From NCBI RefSeq assembly GCF_002159175.1, contig NZ_NFGZ01000003.1, positions 1 through 64,000 on the forward strand: a stretch of 64,000 bases of DNA. The letters run 5' to 3'. Both the position numbers and the translations under genes were made by a program. Below, piece by piece: positions 8,054 through 16,549 of this stretch; position 1 is the first letter of the stretch; the number at the start of each line of letters is the position of its first letter. Origin of the DNA: Flavonifractor sp. An92. GTDB taxonomy: Bacteria; Bacillota; Clostridia; Oscillospirales; Oscillospiraceae. The notes beneath the pieces are model-generated. The model searched no databases. It was not told where the DNA came from and worked only from the letters and a program-made list of their open reading frames with translations.

Positions 8054-8800
8054 CTATCCCTTTTGCTGGATGAACTGGAGGAATTGCTGGATACGGGGGT
8101 TCTGGGGGCGATCGATGATCTCCTCCGGGGTGCCGTCGCCGGCCACCTGCCCGCCATCCAGGAAGAGGATGCGGGAGGCCACCTGCCGGGCAAAGTGGAT
8201 CTCGTGGGTGACGATGAGCATGGTGGACTTCCGCTCCTCCGCCAGGGCCCGGATGGTGTTCAGCACCTCCGCCACCAGTTCGGGGTCCAGGGCGGAAGTG
8301 GGCTCATCGAAGAGGAGCACGTCCGGCTCCATGGCCAGGGCCCGGGCGATACCCACCCGCTGCTGCTGGCCGCCGGAGAGCTTGGAGGGGTAGTAGTCCT
8401 TCCGGTCCAGCATCCCCACCTTGTCCAGCAGGGCCAGGGCCTGCTCCCGGGCCTGGGCCTTGTCCCGCTTCTGCACCAGGACCGGCGCGGCCATCACATT
8501 CTCCAGAGCGGTCTTGTTCTTGAACAGGTTGTAGCTCTGAAAGACCATGGCAGAGTGGGCCCGCAGGGCCTTGACCTGGGCCTTGGTGTGGTTGGCGGCG
8601 TCCACCCGGGCGTCGCCGATGGTGATGACCCCCTCGGTGGGGACGCACAGATAGTTGAGGCAGCGCAGCAGGGTGGACTTGCCGGTGCCGGAGGGGCCCA
8701 GGATGGCCACCACCTCGTGGTCGTCCACTGTGAAGCTCACATCCCGCAGCACGTCTGTGCCCCCGTCAAAGCGCTTGGTGAGATGTTCTACCGATACCAT
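8054..8800 (-). CDS. Polar amino-acid ABC transporter, ATP-binding protein
   Basis: The 248-residue cytoplasmic ATPase of an amino-acid importer (GlnQ/TcyC class). It has Walker A GPSGTGKS (about 35-42), Q-loop VFQSYNLF, signature LSGGQQQR, Walker B VLLFDEP and the switch histidine in VTHEIHFA. It is the last gene of a permease - binding protein - ATPase operon on the reverse strand. Start ATG at 8800 follows AAAGGAGTCC. The specificity (for example glutamine, cystine or other polar residues) is not decidable from the ATPase. Confidence 0.94.
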   Translation of the reverse strand: MVSVEHLTKRFDGGTDVLRDVSFTVDDHEVVAILGPSGTGKSTLLRCLNYLCVPTEGVITIGDARVDAANHTKAQVKALRAHSAMVFQSYNLFKNKTALENVMAAPVLVQKRDKAQAREQALALLDKVGMLDRKDYYPSKLSGGQQQRVGIARALAMEPDVLLFDEPTSALDPELVAEVLNTIRALAEERKSTMLIVTHEIHFARQVASRILFLDGGQVAGDGTPEEIIDRPQNPRIQQFLQFIQQKG

Positions 8801-8834
8801 GGAAGGGACTCCTTTCGCCGTAGGATCAGACGGC

Positions 8835-9686
8835 TCAGCGGTTGACGGTCAGGTCGTCGCCGAACCAGGTGACGCAGTACTCGGCCACGGTGCCGTCGTC
8901 CAGCATGGACTGCAGGGCGGTGTTGATGTCCTCCAGCTTGGCGGCGGAGGCGTCGTCCTTACGCACAAAGTAGGCCACCTGGCTCTCGGTCAGCTTTTCG
9001 TCCAGAATGGACAGGTCGGTGTCGGTGGTGTTGTAGCTGTGGATGGCGATGATGTCGTTGGCGCAGGCGTCGATACGGCCCAGGACCACGTCCTGGATGA
9101 CCTCGGTGAAGGCCTCATAGGTCTTGACGGTGCAGCCCAGCTCGTCCTTGCGGGCCTCCATCTCGTCCAGGGCGGCGGAGCCGGCGGCCACGCCCACGGT
9201 CTTGCCCTTCAGATCGGCCAGGGTGGTGATGCCGGAGTCGGGGAGGACGGCCACGCCCACGGGGTCGCCGGCGTAGGGGATGGAGGCGTCGTACTTCTCC
9301 AGGCGCTCGTCGTTGATGCCGAAGAAGCAGGCGGCCACGTCGGCCTTGCCGGAGTCCAGCATGCCCCAGATGGCGTCAAAGGTGGTGGACTCGATGCTCA
9401 CGTCGTACTGGTCGGACAGGCGGTTGGCCAGCTCGTTCCACATGTCGGCCTCAAAGCCCTTGAGCTCGCCGGTCTCCTCATCGGTGTAGCTGTACGGATT
9501 GAAGGTGCCGCCGCCGGTGACCACCACCAGGGACTCCTTCTCACCGGTCTCGCCGGTGGACTGGGAGGTGACGGGGGCGGAGTCCTCGGGGGGATTGCTG
9601 GCGGTGGTGGAGCCACCGGAACAGGCGGTGAGCCCCAGAGCCAGGGCGGCGGTCAGGGAAAGGGCGGCGATGCGTTTGCAGTTCAT
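8835..9686 (-). CDS. Amino-acid ABC transporter substrate-binding lipoprotein
   Basis: A 283-residue solute-binding protein of the bacterial type 3 family for polar amino acids. It has a lipoprotein signal peptide (MNCKRIAALSLTAALALG with lipobox LTAC, about residues 17-20), a Gly/Ser/Thr-rich linker, then the two-lobed domain with FNPYSY, GFEADMWNELANRL and the hinge motif LKGKTVGVAAGSAA. ATG at 9686 is used because it begins the signal peptide and follows AAAGGAG; the frame is open upstream without a ribosome site. It lies between permease and ATPase genes of the same importer. Confidence 0.93.
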   Translation of the reverse strand: MNCKRIAALSLTAALALGLTACSGGSTTASNPPEDSAPVTSQSTGETGEKESLVVVTGGGTFNPYSYTDEETGELKGFEADMWNELANRLSDQYDVSIESTTFDAIWGMLDSGKADVAACFFGINDERLEKYDASIPYAGDPVGVAVLPDSGITTLADLKGKTVGVAAGSAALDEMEARKDELGCTVKTYEAFTEVIQDVVLGRIDACANDIIAIHSYNTTDTDLSILDEKLTESQVAYFVRKDDASAAKLEDINTALQSMLDDGTVAEYCVTWFGDDLTVNR

Positions 9687-9747
9687 TTCAGATTCTCCTT
9701 TATTCCATATAATGTATGATGTGCGGCACGGCGCCGCGGGGAAACGA

Positions 9748-10440
9748 TCAGTAGGCCTGGGCACAGCGCTTTTCCAGCCAGCGCTGCACGATATTCATCA
9801 GATTGACGATGATCCAGTAGAGGAGCATGACCCCCACATAGACCTCGAAATTCCGGCCGGAATTTCCCGCCAGGATCTTGGCCTTGCCCATCAGGTCGGT
9901 GACGCCCACCACGAAGACCACCGAGCTCATCTTCAGGATGCTGACGAAGTCGTTGAACAGGGGCGGGATGGCGACCCGGGCGGCCTGGGGCAGGATGACG
10001 TGGAACATGGTCTGGAGGCTGGAGAAGCCCAGGGAGGAGGCGGCCTCCTTCTGGCCCTCGTCCACCGACATGAGGGCGCCGCGGATGTTCTCGGCCATGT
10101 AGGAGCCCTGGTGGAGGCTCATGATGATACAGGCGGCAGTGAGGGCGTCCATGTCCCGGATGAAAGTGCTCACCGTGGCCAGACCGAAGTAGAAGAGAAA
10201 GAGCTGAGGCATAAGAGGAGTGCTGCGGAAAATCGAGAGATAGACGCTGGTGATCTGCCGCAGTACCGGTACGCGGTAGTAGCGGATGATGGCGGTGGCC
10301 ACGCCCAGCACCAGGGCAAACAGGGCGGAGATAAGGGACAGTTCAAGGGTCAGCCCGATGGTGCTGGCCAACTTGGGAAGGGCCTCCAGAAAATAGGAGA
10401 CACTGAAGAGGCGCTGGATGGATTCCAGCCAGGTTTGCAT
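9748..10440 (-). CDS. Amino-acid ABC transporter permease
   Basis: A 230-residue HisM/GlnP-type inner-membrane permease with about five transmembrane helices. The EAA loop that contacts the ATPase is at about 133-155 (EAASSLGFSSLQTMFHVILP). ATG at 10440 (MQTWLESIQ) is preceded by AAAAGGAG; the open frame extends 18 codons further but includes no better site. It is first in the operon, 62 bp before the binding-protein gene, with the promoter at 10510-10537. Confidence 0.93.
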   Translation of the reverse strand: MQTWLESIQRLFSVSYFLEALPKLASTIGLTLELSLISALFALVLGVATAIIRYYRVPVLRQITSVYLSIFRSTPLMPQLFLFYFGLATVSTFIRDMDALTAACIIMSLHQGSYMAENIRGALMSVDEGQKEAASSLGFSSLQTMFHVILPQAARVAIPPLFNDFVSILKMSSVVFVVGVTDLMGKAKILAGNSGRNFEVYVGVMLLYWIIVNLMNIVQRWLEKRCAQAY

Positions 10441-10509
10441 GGAAAAACACTCCTTTTTTGCCAAAACACATCGATTCTGGTCTGATAAAGTCATATGAGA
10501 CCTCTATCC

Positions 10510-10537
10510 AGTATAAAGGTAGATGTGGGAAAGTCAA
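10510..10537 (-). promoter_or_regulatory. Sigma-A-type promoter of the amino-acid ABC operon
   Basis: Reverse strand: TTGACT (10537-10532), 16-bp spacer, TATACT (10515-10510). Confidence 0.7.
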
Positions 10538-10590
10538 ATTGTGAATCTCGATAGGGACAGACGGCATTATTGATAATGTGATGGGAAACA

Positions 10591-10633
10591 TGCAAAATCC
10601 CACCTGTTCGAGTAACATAGGCGGGATTTTGCA
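10591..10633 (-). terminator. Probable terminator after the membrane-protein gene
   Basis: A 14-bp inverted repeat with one mismatch (10591-10604 and 10620-10633) and a 15-nt loop lies just past the stop of the reverse-strand membrane gene. The U-run is weak. Confidence 0.5.
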
Positions 10634-10651
10634 GGAGGCATGGCAAAAAAC

Positions 10652-11308
10652 TTATCTTCCAGACCGGGACCGGAAGAGATACAGAACTGCCACAGCCGCC
10701 GCGGCCAGGCGCAGCCCCAGCACCGCCCCATCGGGCAGGAGGGTGCGGTAGGGAGTGCAGCAGCCCAGGCGCACCAGAATGGCGGGCAGCAGGGCGGCGG
10801 CGCTCCAACCCAGACGGCGGGGGAGGGGGAGCCGGAGACAACCGGCGCACAGCGCACCCAGCCCCAGGGCGGCGGGCTGGAGGAGGGCCAGGAGGAAGAG
10901 GACGGGCCCCGCCCAGTGGGAATGTCTGCCCTGCCGGGCGAAGGGGGAGAGGAGGCTGCCCGCGCCGCCCCAGACCAGCGCGGCGCCCAGCCCGCCCAGA
11001 AGGGCGGCGAATACGGCGGCGAGGGGCCCCAGGCACTCCCGGGCGGCCAGCCACAGCAGCGGCGGCAGGTGGGGCAGCAGGGGCATGGGGAAGACGCTCA
11101 GGGCCACCACACCGGGGAAGGCGGCCCGCCCCTTCAGCCAGCCCTCCAGCGTGAGGACGCTGCGCTGGGTGAAGAGCATCAGCAGCCCGGAGACCCGGCT
11201 GCGGAGGGGCGGCAGGAGGGCCCACGCCGCGGCCAGAAGGGCGGCCAGGCCCAGGCACACCGCATAGCGGCGCGCCAGGGCCCGGCGGAACAGAGGGGGG
11301 TTACTCAA
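10652..11308 (-). CDS. Polytopic membrane protein, possibly VTT/TVP38-like
   Basis: About 218 residues, nearly all hydrophobic, with five or six predicted transmembrane helices (for example YAVCLGLAALLAAAWALL near the N-terminus and FPMPLLPHLPPLLWLAAREC in the middle). The helix pattern with a proline-rich re-entrant segment recalls the VTT (TVP38/TMEM64/DedA) superfamily, but similarity by eye is weak. TTG at 11308 overlaps the stop of the upstream rhodanese gene (TTGAGTAA), suggesting translational coupling. VTT proteins are known to neighbour rhodanese domains, which mildly supports the guess. Function unknown. Confidence 0.6.
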   Translation of the reverse strand: MSNPPLFRRALARRYAVCLGLAALLAAAWALLPPLRSRVSGLLMLFTQRSVLTLEGWLKGRAAFPGVVALSVFPMPLLPHLPPLLWLAARECLGPLAAVFAALLGGLGAALVWGGAGSLLSPFARQGRHSHWAGPVLFLLALLQPAALGLGALCAGCLRLPLPRRLGWSAAALLPAILVRLGCCTPYRTLLPDGAVLGLRLAAAAVAVLYLFRSRSGR

Positions 11309-12224
11309 CGGGCTGCACCGCGCACCAGCGGTAGTAGGACTCGTCGTAGTTGAGGGAGTTATCAAACCCGCACATCTCCAGGACGAGCTGCATGTAGGCC
11401 GAGCGGATGCCGGCGGTGCAGTAGGTGACGATGGTGTCGTCGGGGGTGAGGCCGGCCTCGGTGAACATGGCGGTGATCTCGTCGTTAGACTTCAGATAGC
11501 CCGCGTCGTTGAAGAGGTCGGTAAAGCGGATGTGGATGGCCCCGGGCAGGTGGCCACCGGCGGCCTCGCCGTAGAGGACCTGGCCGTCGTACTCCTCATC
11601 GGCCCGGACGTCCACCACTTTGTAGTCGTCATAATTGGCGGCCAGGGCGTCGGTGTTGATGAGGTGGGTCTCATCGATGGAGGAGATGGTGACTTCCGCA
11701 GGGGTGTAGTCGGAGGCGCCCTTCTGGGTGGGGAGCCCCGCGGCGGCCAGCTGGTCATAGCCGCAGTCGGCGATCTTCACCTCCGGGAAACCGGCGGCGA
11801 TGAGTTCCCAGGCGATGCGTCCGTCGTCGCCCCAGCCGTCCTTGCCGGCGGAGAAGAGGATGATCTCCTTCTCGGGCGTGATGCCGAACTGGCTCAGCGC
11901 CGCGCTGAGCTGGTCCACGGGGAGGATGGTGCCCCACATGGCGTCGCCGGACTGGCCGTCGGATACGCTGGCCAGGGCCTGCCAGATCACCGCGATGGCC
12001 CCCTCCAGGGTGCCCTTCTTGGCGGCGTCCTCGCCCCGGGTGTCTACCAGGACCACGTCGTCCGCGCCCATGCGGGACTGGATGTACTCGGCATCCACCA
12101 CGTATTCGCCGCTGAAGGCGACCGCGCCTTCCAGGTTTTCGGTGGCGGCGGGCTCCTTGGAGCATCCGACCAGGACGCCCAGGCAGAGAGACAGGGTGAG
12201 GAGCAGCGCAAGGATTCGTTTCAT
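11301..12224 (-). CDS. Two-domain rhodanese-like lipoprotein
   Basis: A 307-residue exported lipoprotein with a signal peptide ending in lipobox LVGC (Cys about 20), then tandem rhodanese domains. The C-terminal domain holds the active-site loop IVTYCTAGIRSA with the sulfur-carrying Cys. The first domain has FSAGKDGWGDD at the equivalent place and lacks the Cys, the usual inactive-active arrangement of thiosulfate/mercaptopyruvate sulfurtransferases. ATG at 12224 follows AAAGGAAG. A possible promoter is TTGGAC (12312-12307) with TATACT (12287-12282), spacer 19. It is overlapped by the downstream membrane gene. Extracytoplasmic sulfur transfer is inferred; the acceptor is unknown. Confidence 0.85.
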   Translation of the reverse strand: MKRILALLLTLSLCLGVLVGCSKEPAATENLEGAVAFSGEYVVDAEYIQSRMGADDVVLVDTRGEDAAKKGTLEGAIAVIWQALASVSDGQSGDAMWGTILPVDQLSAALSQFGITPEKEIILFSAGKDGWGDDGRIAWELIAAGFPEVKIADCGYDQLAAAGLPTQKGASDYTPAEVTISSIDETHLINTDALAANYDDYKVVDVRADEEYDGQVLYGEAAGGHLPGAIHIRFTDLFNDAGYLKSNDEITAMFTEAGLTPDDTIVTYCTAGIRSAYMQLVLEMCGFDNSLNYDESYYRWCAVQPVE

Positions 12225-12368
12225 GGTTCTCGCTTCCTTTCTTGTTTGGCGGCCGTTTTCGGGGCCGCCCTTCCTGGAAAAAGTATACGGTAGGGAAGGG
12301 GGCGGTGTCCAATCAAGAAAGCTGATAAAAACGGGCAGTTTTATCGGGAAATGTACGAAAGAGAAAAC

Positions 12369-12402
12369 AAAAACACCCATGCCATCGGCATGGGTGTTTT
12401 TT
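12369..12402. terminator. Strong bidirectional terminator after rpmB
   Basis: A perfect 15-bp stem (12369-12383 with 12387-12401), 3-nt loop, with A and T tracts on the two sides, directly beyond the rpmB stop. Confidence 0.85.
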
Positions 12403-12417
12403 CTCTGGTAAAATGAA

Positions 12418-12606
12418 TTACACAGCGCGGGTGACCTTACCCGAACGGAGGCACCGGGTGCACACATACACGTGCTTGGGCGTACCGTTGACAATCGCCT
12501 TGACACGCTTCACATTGGGCTTCCAGGGACGATTGCTGCGGCGGTGAGAGTGGGAAACCTTGATCCCGAACACGACACCCTTGTCGCAAAACTCGCATTT
12601 GGCCAT
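12418..12606 (-). CDS. rpmB: 50S ribosomal protein L28
   Basis: A 62-residue ribosomal protein L28. The N-terminus MAKCEFCDKG and the later VYVCTRCLRSGKV give two CxxC pairs, the zinc-binding C+ form of L28. The basic core with SHSHRRSNRPWKPN is typical. Start ATG at 12606 is preceded by AGGAGG. It is a monocistronic gene with its own promoter, divergent from hprK. Confidence 0.97.
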   Translation of the reverse strand: MAKCEFCDKGVVFGIKVSHSHRRSNRPWKPNVKRVKAIVNGTPKHVYVCTRCLRSGKVTRAV

Positions 12607-12660
12607 TCGCTTGAACCTCCTCGCTTGTTCAATATCACGCTTGTAAAAGCATCGGCTATT

Positions 12661-12689
12661 AGAATAGCAGAAACTTTCGAAAAATGCAA
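12661..12689 (-). promoter_or_regulatory. Sigma-A-type promoter of rpmB
   Basis: Reverse strand: TTGCAT (12689-12684), 17-bp spacer, TATTCT (12666-12661). Confidence 0.7.
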
Positions 12690-12726
12690 GCCTTATTTTC
12701 AAAAAAATCTGTTTTTTTCGCGGCGG

Positions 12727-12756
12727 TTGCCAAAGGCCTCCGGCGGGTGGTATACT
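12727..12756 (+). promoter_or_regulatory. Sigma-A-type promoter of hprK
   Basis: TTGCCA (12727-12732), 18-bp spacer, TATACT (12751-12756), 35 bp before the hprK start. Confidence 0.65.
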
Positions 12757-12790
12757 AGGGGCAACTACCAACCACAGGGAGGGAGCGCCC

Positions 12791-13738
12791 ATGTCCAACC
12801 ATTACGGCGTCAAGCTGAGCAAGCTCATCGATGAGTTCGGCCTGGAAGTCCTGCGGGGGGCGAAGAACTACCAGGAGCGGGTCATCGCCACCGAGGACGT
12901 GAACCGTCCGGGCCTTCAGCTCACCGGCTTTTTTGACTATTTCGATCCCGAGCGGCTCCAGGTCATCGGCCTGGTGGAGATCACCTACCTCAGCGGCCTG
13001 AGCGAGGAGGAGCGCCGCCGCCGCTTCCAGATGCTGCTGGAGCAGGAGATCCCCGCCCTCATCATCGCCCGGGGGATGGAGCCTTTCCCCGAGTGCATGG
13101 AGCTAGCCGAGCAGTATGACCGCACCATTCTGCGCTGCAACATCCCCACCACGGAATTTATCAGCAACATCGTCACCTCGCTGCACAACCATCTGGCCCC
13201 CCGCATTACCCGGCACGGCGTGCTGGTGGAGGTCTACGGCGAGGGCGTGCTGCTGATGGGCGACTCCGGCGTGGGTAAGAGCGAGACCGCCATCGAGCTG
13301 GTCAAGCGCGGCCACCGGCTCATCGCCGACGACGCGGTGGAGATCCGCCGCCTGAACAACCGGGATCTGGTGGGCACCGCGCCCGAGCTCATCCGCCACT
13401 ATATGGAGCTGCGTGGCATCGGCGTGGTGGACGTGCGGCGACTCTTCGGTATGAGCGCCGTCAAAGAGGAGTCCAACATTGACATGATCATCAACCTGGA
13501 GCCCTGGCGGGAGGACGCGGTGTACGACCGTTTGGGCGTGGAGGAGAACTTCATGAAGGTGCTGGAGGTGGACGTGCCGGTGACCACCGTGCCGGTGAAG
13601 CCCGGACGGAATCTGGCGGTCATCATCGAGGTGGCGGCCATGAACAACCGCCACAAGAAGATGGGCTACAACTCCGCGCTGGAGTTCACCAAGCAGATCG
13701 ACAGCCACTTCGATCAGGCGCTGAACGGAAACGGATAA
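12791..13738 (+). CDS. hprK: HPr kinase/phosphorylase
   Basis: A bifunctional enzyme that phosphorylates HPr (or Crh) on Ser46 with ATP or PPi and reverses this with phosphate, setting carbon catabolite control in Bacillota. The 315-residue protein has the N-terminal HprK domain (about 1-130) and the catalytic domain with Walker A GDSGVGKS (157-164), the capping-histidine region RGHRLIADDAVEI and the signature LRGIGVVDVRRLFG. ATG at 12791 follows GGGAGGGAG. Length matches the family. It is a single-gene unit. Confidence 0.97.
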   Translation: MSNHYGVKLSKLIDEFGLEVLRGAKNYQERVIATEDVNRPGLQLTGFFDYFDPERLQVIGLVEITYLSGLSEEERRRRFQMLLEQEIPALIIARGMEPFPECMELAEQYDRTILRCNIPTTEFISNIVTSLHNHLAPRITRHGVLVEVYGEGVLLMGDSGVGKSETAIELVKRGHRLIADDAVEIRRLNNRDLVGTAPELIRHYMELRGIGVVDVRRLFGMSAVKEESNIDMIINLEPWREDAVYDRLGVEENFMKVLEVDVPVTTVPVKPGRNLAVIIEVAAMNNRHKKMGYNSALEFTKQIDSHFDQALNGNG

Positions 13739-13747
13739 CCAACGAGA

Positions 13748-13785
13748 CGGGCCAGCGGGGCATTTGCTCCGCCGGCCTGTTTTCT
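13748..13785 (+). terminator. Terminator after hprK
   Basis: The GGGCCAGCGG arm near 13749 pairs imperfectly with CCGCCGGCC (13770-13778), followed by TGTTTTCTG. Confidence 0.6.
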
Positions 13786-13830
13786 GCATTTCGCACAAAA
13801 ACTATTTTTCCATTTTGTAGGAAGTGTGTA

Positions 13831-13859
13831 TTGTCCCAGCCCCTTCCGGTTGCTATAAT
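13831..13859 (+). promoter_or_regulatory. Sigma-A-type promoter of the C39-like lipoprotein gene
   Basis: TTGTCC (13831-13836), 17-bp spacer, TATAAT (13854-13859). Confidence 0.7.
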
Positions 13860-13928
13860 AACAGCCATCGCGCCAAAAACGGCGTCGAAATCGGAGCGGG
13901 ACAGCTTCCCGCAGAAGGAGATCGAGAA

Positions 13929-14780
13929 ATGAAACAAAAGGTCACTCTGGCTCTGGCCACCGCGCTGCTGCTGGGCGTAACGGCGGGCTGCAACGCGGCG
14001 GAACCTCAGACTTCCGGGGCGGTCACCCCATCCCTTGCGGATGCCACACCCACCGCGGCGCAGACCGCGGGCAATTTCAGCGATGAGATGAAGATCGATT
14101 ATGCCGTGGACCTCTCGCCCGAGGACGGAGCCGACTCTGTGGAGCGGGCAGGGGACCACGCCGACTCCCCCTACTTCAGCCATCCGGATTTCTACAATCT
14201 GGAGTCCACCGACACCCTCACCATGCTCACCCATTTTGAGACCATCCAGCAGACCAGCGAGTGGTCCTGCGGCGTTACCAGCGCCCTTATGGTCCTCAAC
14301 TGGTACGACGCGCTGGGGGACTGGAACGAGGAGAGCCTGGCCGCCCTGCGCCACAGCCTGGACGGCACCGAGATGGAGGGCTACCCCGGAACTACGCTGA
14401 AGCAGGCCATGGATATTTTTAACGGCGTGGGCGGCTTTGACTATATTACCACCCTGGACTATGCCGACGTGTACAACGAGGTCACGCTGGACACCATCCG
14501 GGGCTGGCTGGCCGAGGGCAAGCCGGTCATGGTGGCCTGGAACGACTGGGGCGGCCACTGGCAGGTCATCATCGGCTACGACACCATGGGCACCGAGACC
14601 TATCAGGACGATGTCATCATTGTGGCCGACCCCTACGATACCACCGACCACAACCAGGACGGCTACGGCATCTATCCCGCCGAGCGGTTCTACTACAACT
14701 TCACCATGTATAACTCCTTTACCGAGGAGGAGGGCGGCAACGATATGCTCTTTATCGTGCCCACCCCCGCCGAGGGCTAA
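13929..14780 (+). CDS. C39-like cysteine peptidase domain lipoprotein
   Basis: A 283-residue secreted lipoprotein with signal peptide and lipobox VTAGC (Cys about 21), a Ser/Thr/Ala-rich linker, then a papain-like C39-family domain. Candidate catalytic residues are Cys114 in SEWSCGVTSALM, His210 in GGHWQVIIGY and an Asp in VADPYDTTDHN. The C39_2 group covers bacteriocin-leader peptidases and many surface proteins of unknown substrate. No transporter or peptide gene is adjacent, so a bacteriocin role is not supported. ATG at 13929 follows AAGGAGATCGAGAA. It is monocistronic between a promoter and a hairpin terminator. Confidence 0.85.
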   Translation: MKQKVTLALATALLLGVTAGCNAAEPQTSGAVTPSLADATPTAAQTAGNFSDEMKIDYAVDLSPEDGADSVERAGDHADSPYFSHPDFYNLESTDTLTMLTHFETIQQTSEWSCGVTSALMVLNWYDALGDWNEESLAALRHSLDGTEMEGYPGTTLKQAMDIFNGVGGFDYITTLDYADVYNEVTLDTIRGWLAEGKPVMVAWNDWGGHWQVIIGYDTMGTETYQDDVIIVADPYDTTDHNQDGYGIYPAERFYYNFTMYNSFTEEEGGNDMLFIVPTPAEG

Positions 14781-14790
14781 AGGACCCAAA

Positions 14791-14824
14791 GAGCGCCTCT
14801 CCGGCTCCGGAGGGGCGCTCCTTC
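14791..14824 (+). terminator. Terminator after the C39-like gene
   Basis: A 14-bp stem with one mismatch (14791-14804 and 14807-14820) followed by CTTCGTTG. Confidence 0.65.
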
Positions 14825-14836
14825 GTTGTAGGAGGG

Positions 14837-14865
14837 TTGTCATTTTTCCCGCTTTGCGGTATACT
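14837..14865 (+). promoter_or_regulatory. Promoter of the rRNA methyltransferase - mrnC - rqcH run
   Basis: TTGTCA (14837-14842), 17-bp spacer, TATACT (14860-14865). Confidence 0.75.
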
Positions 14866-14902
14866 GAATCGTTAAGTGATCGAATCGATAAGGAGAGAAG
14901 CC

Positions 14903-16135
14903 ATGAAACAGCAGCGCAGCTATGCCAAATGCACCATTACCCCCAAGGGAGAGCGGGCCATCGTGGGGGGCCACCCCTGGGTGTACGAGGGGGAAGTGGT
15001 CTCCCTGGAGGGGGACGTGGAGAACGGGGGCCTGGTGGACGTGGTCAGCAGCAAGGGCCGCTATCTGGGCACCGGCCTTCTGAGCCAAAGCTCCAAGATC
15101 CGGGTGCGCCTTCTGTCCCGCAACGCCAACGACACCTTCGACCGCGCCTTCTGGGAGCGCCGGGTCCGCTACGCCTGGGCCTATCGGAAGAGCGTGATGG
15201 GGGAGGAGGACCTGAGCTGCTGCCGCGTCATTTTCGGGGAGGCCGACTCCTTCCCGGGCCTCACCGTGGACCGCTTCTCCGATGTGCTGGTCACTCAGAC
15301 CCTGTCCCTGGGCATGGAGAAGCTGAAGCCTGTCATCTTCCCCCTCCTGCGGCAGGTGCTGGAGGAGGACGGCCAGACCATCCGGGGCATCTATGAGCGC
15401 AACGACGTGGCTCTGCGCGCCCACGAGGGTTTGGAGGAAAACAAGGGCTGGTATTCCCTGGAGGGCTGCCCGGACCCGGGCCGCCCCTTCGCGGAGATCG
15501 TGGAGAACGGCATCCGCTATGAGGTGGACGTGGAGAACGGCCAAAAGACCGGCTTCTTCCTGGACCAGAAGTACAACCGCCGGGCGGTGGCCCAGCTGGC
15601 CCGGGGCAAGCGGGTGCTGGACTGCTTCACCCACACCGGCTCCTTCGCCCTCAACGCGGCCAAGGGCGGCGCGGCCCACGTCACCGCCGTGGATGTGTCC
15701 GAGGCGGCGGTGGAGCTGGCCCGGGAGAACGCCCGCATCAACGGCTTGGACGGCGTCATGGAGTGCCAGGCGGCCAATGTGTTCGACCTGCTGCCCGCCC
15801 TGGAGGCCAAGGGCGGCCACCCCTACGACTTCATCATCCTGGACCCGCCGGCCTTTACCAAGAGCCGCCGCACCGTGGACAGCGCCGCCCGGGGCTATAA
15901 GGAGATCAACTACCGGGCCATGAAGCTGCTCCCCCGGGGTGGGTATCTGGCCACCTGCTCCTGCTCCCACTTCATGGAGACGGGCCGGTTCATGCAGATG
16001 CTCCGCTCGGCGGCCTTTGACGCCGGGGTGCAGCTGCGGCAGATCGAGGCCCGCCAGCAGGCCCCCGACCACCCCATCCTCTGGAACGTGCCGGAGACCG
16101 ACTATCTGAAATTCTTCCTCTTCCAGGTGGTATAA
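14903..16135 (+). CDS. Class I SAM-dependent rRNA (cytosine-C5) methyltransferase, RlmI/RlmK-like
   Basis: A 410-residue methyltransferase of the RlmI family: an N-terminal PUA-like domain (about 1-80, GERAIVGGHPWVYEGEV), a linker domain, and a Rossmann methyltransferase domain with SAM motif VLDCFTHTGSFALNAA and the catalytic-loop motif IILDPPAFTKSR. RlmI methylates 23S rRNA C1962 in E. coli; the exact target here is inferred. ATG at 14903 follows AAGGAGAG; nine in-frame upstream codons have no ribosome site. It is first in an operon with mrnC and rqcH, both acting on ribosomes or rRNA. Confidence 0.9.
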   Translation: MKQQRSYAKCTITPKGERAIVGGHPWVYEGEVVSLEGDVENGGLVDVVSSKGRYLGTGLLSQSSKIRVRLLSRNANDTFDRAFWERRVRYAWAYRKSVMGEEDLSCCRVIFGEADSFPGLTVDRFSDVLVTQTLSLGMEKLKPVIFPLLRQVLEEDGQTIRGIYERNDVALRAHEGLEENKGWYSLEGCPDPGRPFAEIVENGIRYEVDVENGQKTGFFLDQKYNRRAVAQLARGKRVLDCFTHTGSFALNAAKGGAAHVTAVDVSEAAVELARENARINGLDGVMECQAANVFDLLPALEAKGGHPYDFIILDPPAFTKSRRTVDSAARGYKEINYRAMKLLPRGGYLATCSCSHFMETGRFMQMLRSAAFDAGVQLRQIEARQQAPDHPILWNVPETDYLKFFLFQVV

Positions 16136-16147
16136 GGAGAGATCACG

Positions 16148-16546
16148 ATGGACTATTTTCACTTGAACGCCTCCCGGGACCAGATCGCGGGCCTGAGCAA
16201 TCTGGGCCTTGCCCACCTGGGGGACGCCGTCTTTGAGGTCATGGTGCGCTCCTGGTTGTGCCTCCACGGCAAGGCCAGCGCCCGGGGCCTCCACAAGGCC
16301 ACCGTGCGCTATGTGGCCGCCCCGGCCCAGGCCAAGGCGGTGGAGCGCATCCTGCCCCTCCTGAGCGAGGAGGAGGGGGACGTGTACCGCCGGGGCCGCA
16401 ACACCAGCCCCCACTCGGTGCCCCAGAACGCCAGCCGCGCCGACTACCAGAGCGCCACGGGCCTGGAGGCCCTCTTCGGCTGGCTCTATCTCCAGGGCCG
16501 CACCGACCGGCTCAACGAGCTTTTTGAGAAAATCATGGAGGAATAA
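16148..16546 (+). CDS. mrnC: Mini-ribonuclease III
   Basis: A 132-residue RNase III-fold endonuclease lacking the double-stranded RNA-binding domain. In Bacillus it trims 23S rRNA termini. The catalytic region is LGLAHLGDAVFEVMVR with the acidic Asp, and the second half has RGRNTSPHSVPQNASRADYQ followed by ATGLEALFGWLYL with the metal-binding Glu. ATG at 16148 follows AAGGAGAG, 12 bp after the methyltransferase gene. Length and motifs fit the family. Confidence 0.94.
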   Translation: MDYFHLNASRDQIAGLSNLGLAHLGDAVFEVMVRSWLCLHGKASARGLHKATVRYVAAPAQAKAVERILPLLSEEEGDVYRRGRNTSPHSVPQNASRADYQSATGLEALFGWLYLQGRTDRLNELFEKIMEE

Positions 16547-16549
16547 GCC

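Noticed and set aside
10441-10651. A riboswitch or T-box ahead of the amino-acid ABC operon
   Set aside because: The main inverted repeat (10591-10633) lies upstream of the promoter with respect to the operon and fits better as the terminator of the neighbouring gene. No T-box AGGGUGGNACCGCG motif was found.
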